Source of the DNA: Thiobacillus sp.
Lineage (GTDB): Bacteria; Pseudomonadota; Gammaproteobacteria; Burkholderiales; Thiobacillaceae
NCBI GenBank assembly: GCA_024235835.1
Contig: JACKLQ010000004.1
Coordinates: forward strand, 62,001-126,000
Direction: 5' to 3'
DNA: 64,000 nucleotides
A model generated the notes under the pieces. It was not told the origin of the DNA, did no database searches, and saw only the letters and a list, made by a program, of their open reading frames with translations. This document shows, one piece after another, positions 1 to 8,475 of this stretch. A program made the translations under genes and the position numbers. Each line of letters opens with the position of its first letter. Within the stretch, counting starts at the first letter, position 1.

Positions 1-1
1 C

Positions 2-3000
2 TCCGGCCTGGTCACCAACCTGGCCATCCACTTCAAGCTGGGGGGCGAGTCCTCCCTGGCCTGGGTCACCCGCCTGGACAACGGCCAGCCGGTGGCCGAC
101 GCGGAGGTGACGGTCATGGACTGCGGCGGCAAGGCCCATGCCCAGGGTCGTACCGGCAAGGACGGCATCCTGCGCATCAACTCGCCCTTGCCGGAAAACC
201 ACACCCTGCCCGGCTGCCTGGACCAGTACGACCGCCAGTGGTTCGTTACGGCGAAAAGCGGCGACGACTTCAGCTTCCTGCTGTCGGACTGGAACGACGG
301 CATCTCCCCCTGGCGCTTCAACCTCTACTCCGATAGCTGGCAGGGTCCCTACATCGCCCACGCCGTGCTGGACCGGGGCCTGTACCGGGGCGGCGAGGAG
401 GTCGGGATCAAACTCTTCGCGCGGCGCAAGAAGTCCGTGGGCTTCGGTTTCGTGGACAAGGGTGAGCTGGGCAGTGAAATCATCCTGCGCCACCAGGGCA
501 GCGGCGAAGAGGTGAAGCTGCCCGTGGCCTGGGACAGCCAGGGCATCGCCGATCTCGCCTACACCCTGCCCAAGGAAGTGAAGCAGGGGGTGTGGCGCAT
601 CATCGTGGCCCACACCCAGAAGAAGCGGGGCCGCAACGAACTGGAGGCCGGCGAGTTCAAGGTGGCCGCCTTCCGGGTGCCCAACATGCGGGCCCGTCTC
701 TCCGGCCCTGCCCAGGCGGTGAACCCCGCTGAAATCCACCTGGACATGCAGGCCAGCTACCTGGCGGGGGGCGCCGCCAGCCAGCTGCCCGTCACCCTGC
801 GGGGCCAGTTGCAGGCCTACGGCGTCCACTTCGACGACTACCCCCAGGCCACTTTCGCCAACGGCCCGGTGAAGCCGGGACGCCAGGACGAACGCGCCGA
901 CTGGCACATCGGCGACTACGAGGTGGGCGAGGGCTTTGTCCCTGTGGACGACGACCAGCCCATCCGCCTGAAGACCCTCCAGTTCAGGCTGGACCAAGGC
1001 GGAACCGGCCGGGCCGGCTGGGACAAGCTGCCCAAGCTGGACAGCCCCCGCATGCTGGTGGCGGAGGCGGAGTATCGGGATGCCAACGGCGAGACCCGCG
1101 GCGCCGCCGCCCGGGTACCCCTCTATCCGTCCAAGGTGCTGGTGGGCATCCAGCCGGATAACTGGGTCCAGGCCAAGGCGGTGCAACGCTTCCGCATCCA
1201 CACCCTGGATGCCGCGGGCAAGCCCCTGGCCGGCGTGCCGGTGCGGGGCCGGCTGTTCCAGCGGGACTGGCATTCCTACCGCAAGCGCGTCATCGGCGGC
1301 TTCTACGCCTATGAGCACGCCGAGGAGATCGTGCCCCTGAAGGCGGAGTGCGCCGGGACCAGCGACGACAAGGGCATGTTCCTCTGCGAGACCCGTAGCG
1401 CCTCCACGGGCACCCTGGTGATGGAAGCCTCGGCCCAGGACGCGGACGGCCGTGCCAGCCATGCCCAGGTGGACGTGTGGGTGCCTGCCGGCGACGGCTG
1501 GGTGGACGCCTCCGACAACGACCGCATGGACCTGATCCCGGACAAGCGCCGGTTCGACATCGGCGAGACCGCCCGCCTGCGCCTGCGCATGCCCTTCGAC
1601 AGTGCCCAGGTGCTGGTGGGCGTGGAACGGGAAGGCGTGCTGGACGCCTGGGTCACCACCGTGAAACGGGACAACCCGGTCATCGAAGTGCCCATCAAGC
1701 CCGAGTACGGCCCCAACGTCTTCGTCACCGCCCTGGCGGTGCGGGGCCGGGTGGCCGGCGTGCAGCCCACCGCCATGATCGACCTGGGCAAGCCCGCCTT
1801 CCGCATGGGCGCCACGGAGATCCAGACCGGCTGGTCCGGCTATGCCCTGGACGTGAAACTGTCCACGGACAAACCCCAGTACCACGTGCGCGAAAAAGTG
1901 AAGGTGAAGGTCCAGGTGAAGCGCCCGGACGGCAGCATTCCCAGGAATGCCGAAGTGGCCCTGGCGGCAGTGGACGAGGGCCTGCTGGAGCTGTCTCCCA
2001 ACACCACCTGGAAGCTGCTGGACGCCATGATGCAGCGGCGGGGCATTGCCGTGACCACCAGCACCGCCCAGATGCAGGTGGTGGGCAAGCGCCACTTCGG
2101 CCGCAAGGCCGTGGCGTCCGGCGGTGGCGGTGGTCAGGGCAGCGCCCGGGAGCTGTTCGACACCCGTATCTTCTGGCAGGCCCGGGTGCGCCTGGATGAC
2201 AAGGGCGAGGCCAGCGTGGAGGTGCCCCTCAACGACAGCCTCACCCGCTTCCGCATCGTCGCCGTGGCCAACGCCAGCGTGGGCCGCTTCGGCAGCGGCG
2301 AGGCCAGCGTGGCTGTCACCCAGGACCTGCAATTGCTCTCGGGCACCGCGCCCCTGGTGCGGGAAGGCGACCGGCTCAAGACCTACTTCACCCTGCGCAA
2401 CGCCGGCGACAAGGCCCTGACCGTGGTCGTAAGTCCTCGCCTCAACGGCCTGGCCTTGCCCGCCATCGCGGAAACCCTGGCCCCGGGCCAGGGCAAGGAG
2501 ATCGCCCTGCCCGTGGACGTACCCCTGGGGGTGGACAAACTGGTGTGGGACGTGAGCGCCCAGGCCCGGGACAACCTACAAGCCAGAGACCACCTGAAGA
2601 TCACCCAGCAGGTGAAGGAGGCCGTGCCGGTGCGCACCTTCCAGGCCACCCTGGCGCAACTGGATAACACTCTGAACGTTCCTGTGAAACGGCCCGCGGA
2701 CGCCCTGCCGGGCCGGGGCGGCGTCGGCGTGAAGTTCCAGCCCAGGCTGGCCGGCGACCTGGCGGGCGTGCAGGAATACATGGCGGACTACCCCTGGACC
2801 TGCCTGGAGCAGAAGGCCTCCCGGGCCGTGGCCCTCCAGGACGATGCCCTGTGGAAATCCGTCGCCAACGCCCTGCCCGCCTACCTGGACCGGGACGGCC
2901 TGGCCAAGTACTGGCCGGACCTGTTCCAGGGCAGCGACACCCTCACCGCCTACCTGCTCAGCATCAGTGATGCCGCCGGCCTGGAACTGCCCCTCGAGGC

Positions 3001-4279
3001 CCGGGTGCGCATGCTCGAAGGCCTGCAAGGCTTCGTCACCGGCCGGGTGGTGCGCAACTCGGAACTGGCCACGGCGGACCTGGCGGTGCGCAAGCTGGCC
3101 GCCATGGCCGCCATGGCCCGCCTGGCCAGGGACCATCCGGACTACACCGTACGGGCCGAATGGCTGGACAGCATCAGCCTTCCAAGTCGTTCGCCGGGCC
3201 GCCCCAAGAACGACTTGGCCCCCTTGGGGGGTGGCTCGCCCCAAGAGGGCGAGCCGGGGGCGAACTTCTCGCCAAACCTGTGGCCCACCTCCGCCCTGCT
3301 GGACTGGATCGACATCCTGGTGCGCAGTCCCGGCCTGCCGGACCAGGCGGTGCGCCTGAAAGAGGCCCGCACCCTCCTGCGGGCCCGCCTCAATTTCTCC
3401 GGCACGGTGATGGGCTTCTCCACCGAGCGGACGGACGCCTGGTGGTGGCTCATGACCGGCGGCGACGTGAACGCCAACCGGGTGATCCTGGCGGCCCTGG
3501 AGGACCCGGCCACCCAGCCGGCGGACGCCGGCCGCCTCATGGGCGGCGCCCTGGCCCGCCAGCAGCGGGGCCACTGGAACACCACCGTGGCCAACGCCTG
3601 GGGCGTGGTGGCCACCCGGGCCTTCTCGGAGAAACTGGAATCCCAACCCGTCACCGGCCAGAGCCGGGCCGGCCTGGACGGCAAGAGCGTGGTACAGGAT
3701 TGGAGCAAGCCCGCCGGCAACGGCCTGCTGCCCTGGCCCGCCGGCCAACAAACCTTGCAGGTGGCCCACCAGGGCCAGGGCCGGCCCTGGGTGACGGTCT
3801 CCAGCCAGGCGGCCATTCCCCTGAAGGCGCCCCTCAACGCGGGCTACCGCATCACCCGGGAGATAACCCCCATCAGCCAAAGCCAGCCCGGCGCCTGGCA
3901 TCGCGGCGACGTCATGCGGGTGAAGCTCAGCGTGGACGCCCAGACGGACATGGGCTGGGTGGCTCTGCTGGACCCCATCCCCGCCGGCGCCACCATCCTG
4001 GGCACGGGCCTGGGCGGTGACTCCGCATTGCTCAGCGGCGGCGAGAAGCGGGAAGGCTGGGAGGGTTTACGTAACCCCTCGCCCGCCTATGAGGAACGCA
4101 CCCACGACAGCTTCCGGGCCTATTACCGCTTCGTGCCCAAGGGCCGGTTCAGCGTGGAATACACCCTGCGTCTGAACAACGAGGGCCGCTTCAACCTGCC
4201 CGCCGCCCGGGTGGAGGCCATGTACGCCCCCGAGCTGTTCGGCGAGACCCCCGTGCCATCAGTGGAAGTTAAGCCGTGA
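2..4279 (+). CDS. Alpha-2-macroglobulin family protein, 5' end outside window
   Basis: This is the C-terminal part (about 1,425 residues) of a bacterial alpha-2-macroglobulin, a large periplasmic protein thought to trap proteases and work with penicillin-binding protein 1C. The frame is open from base 2, so the true start and signal peptide lie upstream. A run of MG-type beta domains fills the first two thirds. The thioester motif TCLEQ is visible at about visible residue 933 (Cys codon at 2801), so covalent trapping is plausible. A helical thioester-domain region and C-terminal receptor-like beta domain follow. Its stop overlaps the pbpC start in a GTGA junction, the classic A2M-pbpC pairing. 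A roughly 25-residue proline/glycine-rich stretch at about 3179-3264 is encoded by a palindromic repeat inserted in frame. Confidence 0.93.
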   Translation, partial: SGLVTNLAIHFKLGGESSLAWVTRLDNGQPVADAEVTVMDCGGKAHAQGRTGKDGILRINSPLPENHTLPGCLDQYDRQWFVTAKSGDDFSFLLSDWNDGISPWRFNLYSDSWQGPYIAHAVLDRGLYRGGEEVGIKLFARRKKSVGFGFVDKGELGSEIILRHQGSGEEVKLPVAWDSQGIADLAYTLPKEVKQGVWRIIVAHTQKKRGRNELEAGEFKVAAFRVPNMRARLSGPAQAVNPAEIHLDMQASYLAGGAASQLPVTLRGQLQAYGVHFDDYPQATFANGPVKPGRQDERADWHIGDYEVGEGFVPVDDDQPIRLKTLQFRLDQGGTGRAGWDKLPKLDSPRMLVAEAEYRDANGETRGAAARVPLYPSKVLVGIQPDNWVQAKAVQRFRIHTLDAAGKPLAGVPVRGRLFQRDWHSYRKRVIGGFYAYEHAEEIVPLKAECAGTSDDKGMFLCETRSASTGTLVMEASAQDADGRASHAQVDVWVPAGDGWVDASDNDRMDLIPDKRRFDIGETARLRLRMPFDSAQVLVGVEREGVLDAWVTTVKRDNPVIEVPIKPEYGPNVFVTALAVRGRVAGVQPTAMIDLGKPAFRMGATEIQTGWSGYALDVKLSTDKPQYHVREKVKVKVQVKRPDGSIPRNAEVALAAVDEGLLELSPNTTWKLLDAMMQRRGIAVTTSTAQMQVVGKRHFGRKAVASGGGGGQGSARELFDTRIFWQARVRLDDKGEASVEVPLNDSLTRFRIVAVANASVGRFGSGEASVAVTQDLQLLSGTAPLVREGDRLKTYFTLRNAGDKALTVVVSPRLNGLALPAIAETLAPGQGKEIALPVDVPLGVDKLVWDVSAQARDNLQARDHLKITQQVKEAVPVRTFQATLAQLDNTLNVPVKRPADALPGRGGVGVKFQPRLAGDLAGVQEYMADYPWTCLEQKASRAVALQDDALWKSVANALPAYLDRDGLAKYWPDLFQGSDTLTAYLLSISDAAGLELPLEARVRMLEGLQGFVTGRVVRNSELATADLAVRKLAAMAAMARLARDHPDYTVRAEWLDSISLPSRSPGRPKNDLAPLGGGSPQEGEPGANFSPNLWPTSALLDWIDILVRSPGLPDQAVRLKEARTLLRARLNFSGTVMGFSTERTDAWWWLMTGGDVNANRVILAALEDPATQPADAGRLMGGALARQQRGHWNTTVANAWGVVATRAFSEKLESQPVTGQSRAGLDGKSVVQDWSKPAGNGLLPWPAGQQTLQVAHQGQGRPWVTVSSQAAIPLKAPLNAGYRITREITPISQSQPGAWHRGDVMRVKLSVDAQTDMGWVALLDPIPAGATILGTGLGGDSALLSGGEKREGWEGLRNPSPAYEERTHDSFRAYYRFVPKGRFSVEYTLRLNNEGRFNLPAARVEAMYAPELFGETPVPSVEVKP
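3179..3264. repeat. GC-rich palindromic repeat inside the A2M gene
   Basis: Nested inverted repeats lie inside the coding sequence. An 11-bp pair (3182-3192 with 3208-3218) is followed by a CCCCCTTGGGGGG palindrome and then by GGCTCGCCC/GGGCGAGCC arms. This resembles the short GC-rich intergenic palindromes common in betaproteobacteria. It is read through in frame and adds a low-complexity Pro/Gly/Ser stretch just before the conserved segment PNLWPTSALLDW. Confidence 0.7.
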
Positions 4280-6561
4280 GCCGGTTTCCCCCCCCTTTCC
4301 CAAAGGGGGGCAGGGGGGATTCATACGGCGTCTCACGTATCCCCGCCGCTGAAATCCCCCCCACCCCCCCTTTAAGAAAGGGGGGAACCGGCCGCCTGCT
4401 CCATCACTATTTCTATCGCCTTCTTCTGGTCACTCTTCTTCTGGCCGGCACCCTCCCCGCCCTGGCCGCCCTGCCCCGCTTCGAGGCGGTGCGCGGCGCC
4501 TACACCCCTTCCGAGGCCTGGCTGCTGGACCGCAACGGCCTGCCCCTCCAGACCCTGCGGGTCAACAACAAGGTGCGCCGCCTGCCCTGGGTGCGGCTGT
4601 CGGACCTCTCCCCCGCCATGACCCGGGCCCTGCTGGTGTCCGAGGACAAGCGCTTCATGGAACATGCCGGCGTGGACTGGCGCGCCGTGGTATCCGCCAT
4701 GTGGGACAACCTGTCCGGCGCCAGCCACCGGGGTGCCTCCACCCTCACCATGCAATTGGCGGGCCTGCTGGATCCGGAGCTCTACCGCCCCGCCGGCGGC
4801 CGCAGCCTGGGCCAGAAGTGGGACCAGATGCAGGAGGCCAGAAACCTGGAAAAACGCTGGACCAAGCAGCAGATCCTGGAGGCCTACCTGAACCTGGTGA
4901 ACTTCCGCGGCGAGCTGGCGGGCATCCACGCCGCCGCCGAGGGGCTGTTCCGCAAGCATCCCTCCGGCCTCAACAAGGCGGAGGCCAGCCTGCTGGCGGC
5001 CCTGCTGCGGGGCCCCAACGCCGAGCCCGCCATCGTGGGCAAGCGGGCCTGCGGCGTGGCAACCCAAATGGGAAAACCCCAGCCCACCTGCGCCGACGTA
5101 CAGCGCCTGGCCCGCACGGCCTTGAGCGGCCCGCCCCGCATCGAAATCGAACCCCAGTTGGCGCCCCACTTCGCCAGGCAATTCATCACCCGCCTGCCCC
5201 AGCCCCTGAGGGGCGGACAAAACCAGCGCACCAGCCTGGATGCCCGCCTCCAGCGCATCGCCACCGAGGCCCTGCAACACCATCTGGCGGAACTCAAGGG
5301 CCGGGAGGTGGAGGACGGCGCCGTGGTGGTGCTGGACAACAGGAGCGGAGAGATCCTGGCCTACGTGGGGGCCAGCGGCCTCACCTCCCTGAGCCCGGAG
5401 GTGGATGGCGTAATCGCTGCGCGCCTGCCCGGCTCCGCCCTCAAGCCCTTCCTCTACGGCCTGGCCATGGAGCAGGGCCTGCTCACAGCCGCCTCGCCCC
5501 TGGAGGACAGCCCTCTGGCCCTGGACACCCCCACGGGCCAGTACGTGCCCCAGAACTACGAGCGGGATTTCAAGGGCTGGGTAAGCGTGCGCACCGCCCT
5601 GGGCGCCAGCCTCAACGTGCCCGCCGTGCGCACCCTGATGCTGATGGGGGAGGAACGCTTCCTCCAGCGCCTGCGGGACCTGGGCCTGGCCACCCTGAAG
5701 GAGGACGCGGACTTCTACGGCTACGCCCTGGCCCTGGGGGGAGGGGAAGTCACGTTGCTGGACCTGGCCAACGCCTACCGGGCCCTGGCCAACGATGGTC
5801 TGCTGAAGCCGGTAGCCTGGCTGCCAAAAGAGGTCACAAAACCCGGCCCGGTTGCCTCCAAGGGCAAGCGTGTCATGACAAAGCCTGCCGCCTGGATCGT
5901 CGGCGACATCCTCGCCGACAAGGGCGCCCGTGCCCTCACCTTCGGCCTGGCCAGCCCGCTGGAAACCCGGGGATGGGCCGCCGTGAAGACGGGCACCAGC
6001 AAGGACATGCGGGACAATTGGTGCCTGGGCTACACGCCCCGCTACACCGTGGGCGTCTGGGTGGGCAACGCCTCCGGCTCGCCCATGCACAACGTTTCCG
6101 GCATCACCGGCGCCGCCCCCGTGTGGCAGGCGGTGATGAACGCCCTCCAGGCCGAACAGCCGGCCATGCCACCGGAGATGCCCGAGGGCGTAGTTCGCCG
6201 CGCCATCCGCTACGAACCCCCTATCGAACCCGAGCGCCAGGAGGTCTTCCTGACCGGCACCGCCCAGGACGTCATTACTCTTGCGCTGGCGGAGGAACGG
6301 CCACCCCATATCGAAGGCCCCGGCAACGGCGCCGTCCTGGCCCTGGACCCGGACATCCCGGCCGAACGCCAGAAGGTGTTGTTCCGTACCGTGCCCGCCA
6401 GCACGGGACTTGCCTGGCGGATAGACGACCAGCCTTCAGACCCGGCCTGGACCCTGCCAGATGGCAGCCTGTCGTGGCCACCCAGCAAGGGCGCCCACAG
6501 GGTCACCCTCCATGGACCGGAGGGAGCCGCCCTGGACGCCACCTTTCTTACCGTGAAATAG
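4276..6561 (+). CDS. pbpC: Penicillin-binding protein 1C (bifunctional peptidoglycan synthase)
   Basis: Inner-membrane peptidoglycan glycosyltransferase/transpeptidase of the PBP1C class, 761 residues. A membrane segment lies near residues 46-66. The GT51 domain follows, with SEDKRFMEH and the GASTLTMQLA stretch. The transpeptidase domain has the SxxK serine at about 386 (PGSALKPF), SLN at about 445 and KTGTS at about 571. The last ~90 residues look like the PBP1C C-terminal domain. The GTG start overlaps the A2M stop. No other ATG, GTG or TTG lies in frame before the membrane segment, so the first ~40 residues, rich in Pro and Gly, must be translated through a palindromic repeat (4285-4388). 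That cytoplasmic extension is not a family feature. Confidence 0.95.
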   Translation: MSRFPPPFPKGGRGDSYGVSRIPAAEIPPTPPLRKGGTGRLLHHYFYRLLLVTLLLAGTLPALAALPRFEAVRGAYTPSEAWLLDRNGLPLQTLRVNNKVRRLPWVRLSDLSPAMTRALLVSEDKRFMEHAGVDWRAVVSAMWDNLSGASHRGASTLTMQLAGLLDPELYRPAGGRSLGQKWDQMQEARNLEKRWTKQQILEAYLNLVNFRGELAGIHAAAEGLFRKHPSGLNKAEASLLAALLRGPNAEPAIVGKRACGVATQMGKPQPTCADVQRLARTALSGPPRIEIEPQLAPHFARQFITRLPQPLRGGQNQRTSLDARLQRIATEALQHHLAELKGREVEDGAVVVLDNRSGEILAYVGASGLTSLSPEVDGVIAARLPGSALKPFLYGLAMEQGLLTAASPLEDSPLALDTPTGQYVPQNYERDFKGWVSVRTALGASLNVPAVRTLMLMGEERFLQRLRDLGLATLKEDADFYGYALALGGGEVTLLDLANAYRALANDGLLKPVAWLPKEVTKPGPVASKGKRVMTKPAAWIVGDILADKGARALTFGLASPLETRGWAAVKTGTSKDMRDNWCLGYTPRYTVGVWVGNASGSPMHNVSGITGAAPVWQAVMNALQAEQPAMPPEMPEGVVRRAIRYEPPIEPERQEVFLTGTAQDVITLALAEERPPHIEGPGNGAVLALDPDIPAERQKVLFRTVPASTGLAWRIDDQPSDPAWTLPDGSLSWPPSKGAHRVTLHGPEGAALDATFLTVK
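4285..4388. repeat. MITE-like inverted repeat (type 1) inside the pbpC 5' coding region
   Basis: About 104 bp with two arms, each itself a hairpin: C-run, CCCTTT, loop, AAAGGGGGG, then a GGGGGGAT end. The right arm (about 4351-4386) is an inverted version of the left arm (4285-4320). The spacer ends in CGCCGCTGAAATCCCCC. A second copy with the same architecture and nearly the same spacer end (CGCCGCTGGAATCCCCC) lies at 61577-61679. Confidence 0.8.
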
Positions 6562-6578
6562 ACGAAGGACGCCTCACC

Positions 6579-6920
6579 ATGCAACTCAAGGAATCATTGC
6601 AGGCCTGGGGCAGCCCGGCCTTCCGGGACACCCTCAAGGCGGAGATTGCCCGCCTGGGCACTGCGGACCTGCCCTTGCAGCAGGGCCTGTCCGGCAGCAG
6701 CTACGCCACGGACACCCCGCCCCAGGCCGTGATCCTCAGCGCCACGGACGAGGGCGACAGAATTCTTGTGAAGGCCGGCCTGTTCTACGCCGGCATCATC
6801 GCCGGCTGCAGTTGCGCCGACGACCCCACCCCCGTGGACGAACAGACGGAGTATTGCGAGGTGCTGCTGGAGATCGACAAGGCCAGCGGGGAGACCACGG
6901 CTACCCTGCTGCAAGGCTAG
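6579..6920 (+). CDS. Conserved-looking hypothetical protein, 113 aa
   Basis: I do not recognise a named family. The ATG at 6579 is preceded by a GAAGGA ribosome-binding sequence, 17 bases after the pbpC stop, so it probably ends the A2M-pbpC operon. The protein is acidic and soluble, without signal peptide or membrane segment. It contains a short hydrophobic stretch followed by CSCADDPTP, then an acidic strand (EYCEVLLEID). The closely spaced cysteines could bind a metal or form a disulfide, but that is inference. Codon use matches its neighbours. Confidence 0.75.
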   Translation: MQLKESLQAWGSPAFRDTLKAEIARLGTADLPLQQGLSGSSYATDTPPQAVILSATDEGDRILVKAGLFYAGIIAGCSCADDPTPVDEQTEYCEVLLEIDKASGETTATLLQG

Positions 6921-7083
6921 CCCTCCTGGGCGCCAGCCCGATACACGTTGTAACTTTGGCCGGCCGTATCCGAAGGGGCCCATGGAACGGCCTGATCGCC
7001 CCGTTCTTCCCCCGTTCTCACCGCCGCATTTTCGCCAGGCGGGAACGGGATGCCGGGAAGTCGTGAAGGCCGACTGGCCCTGG

Positions 7084-8211
7084 CTATTGGCGATGGGTTC
7101 TGCGGTAGGCGTTGTGGGCATGCATGTGGGATTTCGCCATGTACATGGAGGCATCCGCCTTGCCGAGCAGGATGTCCGCATCACATCCCCCGTAAGCCGC
7201 GGCATAACCCACGCTCGCGGAAACCACCAGCTCTCCGCCGGGTATCCCCGAGAGCACCTCGTTGAGATCGGCGACGACCTCAACGAGGTAGCTCTCCCTG
7301 ACGTCCGGGCAAATGACGGCAAACTCATCCCCGCCCAGCCTGCCAGCGACCCATCCGGGCCTTTGCCAGGCCAACAACCGTCGCGCGGTTTCCCGCAGGG
7401 TGTCATCCCCCACGGAATGGCCGTAGGTATCGTTCACTGCCTTGAAGCCATTGAGGTCCAGGAGAATCACCCCAAGGGGGGCCCCAGTCCGCTCGAACTC
7501 TTCTATGGCCGAGGTCAGGGCCTGGTAAAGGCCTGCCCGATTCTTGAGGCCGGTCAGGGCATCGGTGACCGCATCAAGTTCAGCGCGCCGCTTGGCGCGA
7601 AACATTTCATAAAGAATGAGAAAGAAATTGCCAATGGAAAGGCTGAACGTGAGGGTCTGGGCGACTCTCAGCCGGGATACGGCCGCGACGGACTGGTGTT
7701 CCAACTCGCTGGTCAGTCGGTTCATGGAATCGAGGAAGCGCTCGTTGTTCTCGACCATGAACTGCGAAAAAGCCACCAGCTCCGGCTCCGTCCCGGGTAC
7801 GGATGGCCAGGTCCGCAGGGCGCCGCGCACATCCCCGACGAGCAGGGCAGCCTTGTTCCTCACTCGCGCCAGCACGACCGGCGTACCTTCCCCGCCGGTC
7901 GCCTCGCCTCCTTCCGCAAAGGCGGAAAGGGTCGTCTGAAATAGCCGATAGGCGGCCGTCGCCTCCTTCAAGGACGCGGTTCTCTGGGTGACGCTGCGTT
8001 CCTGGTTAATGGCCAGCAGCGAGGCCTTGGTGACCCGCTGGGAGAGCATGCGCTGGCGCCCCGCCAGGTTGATGGCCACCGCGTCCGATTCAACCTGCCG
8101 CGCTATCCGGAAGTTGAAGGCCAGGGCGCCGAGGTCGAACATGACGAATGCGGAAATGGCCAGGACAAGCTTCAAGTCCCATTTTGCTTTTTTTTGCGGC
8201 ATTGGTTTCAT
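7084..8211 (-). CDS. Membrane diguanylate cyclase with PilJ-type sensor domain
   Basis: Makes cyclic di-GMP from two GTP in response to an extracytoplasmic signal. The start at ATG 8211 (MKPMPQKK) gives 375 residues; longer readings would translate a tandem DNA repeat. A membrane segment lies near 12-32. The type IV pilus methyl-accepting (PilJ N-terminal) motif INLAGRQRMLSQR follows at about 47. A helical periplasmic region and a second membrane segment precede the GGDEF domain. The active site GRLGGDEF is intact. A TDALTGLKNRAGL start-of-domain motif is also present. No neighbour indicates its input or output. Confidence 0.9.
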   Translation of the reverse strand: MKPMPQKKAKWDLKLVLAISAFVMFDLGALAFNFRIARQVESDAVAINLAGRQRMLSQRVTKASLLAINQERSVTQRTASLKEATAAYRLFQTTLSAFAEGGEATGGEGTPVVLARVRNKAALLVGDVRGALRTWPSVPGTEPELVAFSQFMVENNERFLDSMNRLTSELEHQSVAAVSRLRVAQTLTFSLSIGNFFLILYEMFRAKRRAELDAVTDALTGLKNRAGLYQALTSAIEEFERTGAPLGVILLDLNGFKAVNDTYGHSVGDDTLRETARRLLAWQRPGWVAGRLGGDEFAVICPDVRESYLVEVVADLNEVLSGIPGGELVVSASVGYAAAYGGCDADILLGKADASMYMAKSHMHAHNAYRRTHRQ

Positions 8212-8290
8212 GCTTGACGCAAATCCTTCTTCGCGCACTTTTTCCTCTCCGGCACAGCTAACATTGCCACGTTGTCTGTCGCCCAGCCTT

Positions 8291-8338
8291 GCAGGCTTGC
8301 AGGCTTGCAGGCTTGCAGGCTTGCAGGCTTGCAGGCTT
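8291..8338. repeat. Tandem octamer repeat (GCAGGCTT x6)
   Basis: Six perfect, uninterrupted copies of GCAGGCTT at 8291-8338, with a degenerate copy just before. They lie about 80 bp upstream of the diguanylate cyclase start, in its probable leader or promoter region. A perfect array like this is prone to slippage and copy-number change. Confidence 0.9.
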
Positions 8339-8426
8339 GCAATAGCGTACCACTCCCGGGACGACGTCCCCCAGGCTTGATGGGGTCCGATCAGCACCTG
8401 TGTCTTGTGTGGGCCATCCCTGGCCA

Positions 8427-8454
8427 ATAAAAAACGCCGGCGCGAGGCCGGCGT
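8427..8454 (-). terminator. Rho-independent terminator of htpG
   Basis: On the minus strand an ACGCCGGC / GCCGGCGT stem (8447-8454 with 8434-8441, 5-base loop) is followed by a T-rich run, about 20 bp after the htpG stop. Confidence 0.85.
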
Positions 8455-8475
8455 ACTGTGGGCGGTGGAAGTGCC

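Noticed and set aside
2576..3901. 441-codon minus-strand open frame opposite the A2M gene
   Set aside because: Gly/Gln/His-rich shadow without homology.
4372..6309. 645-codon minus-strand open frame opposite pbpC
   Set aside because: Antisense shadow of a gene with all catalytic motifs intact.
8291..8338. Possible CRISPR array
   Set aside because: The units are 8 bp, tandem and without spacers; no cas genes nearby.
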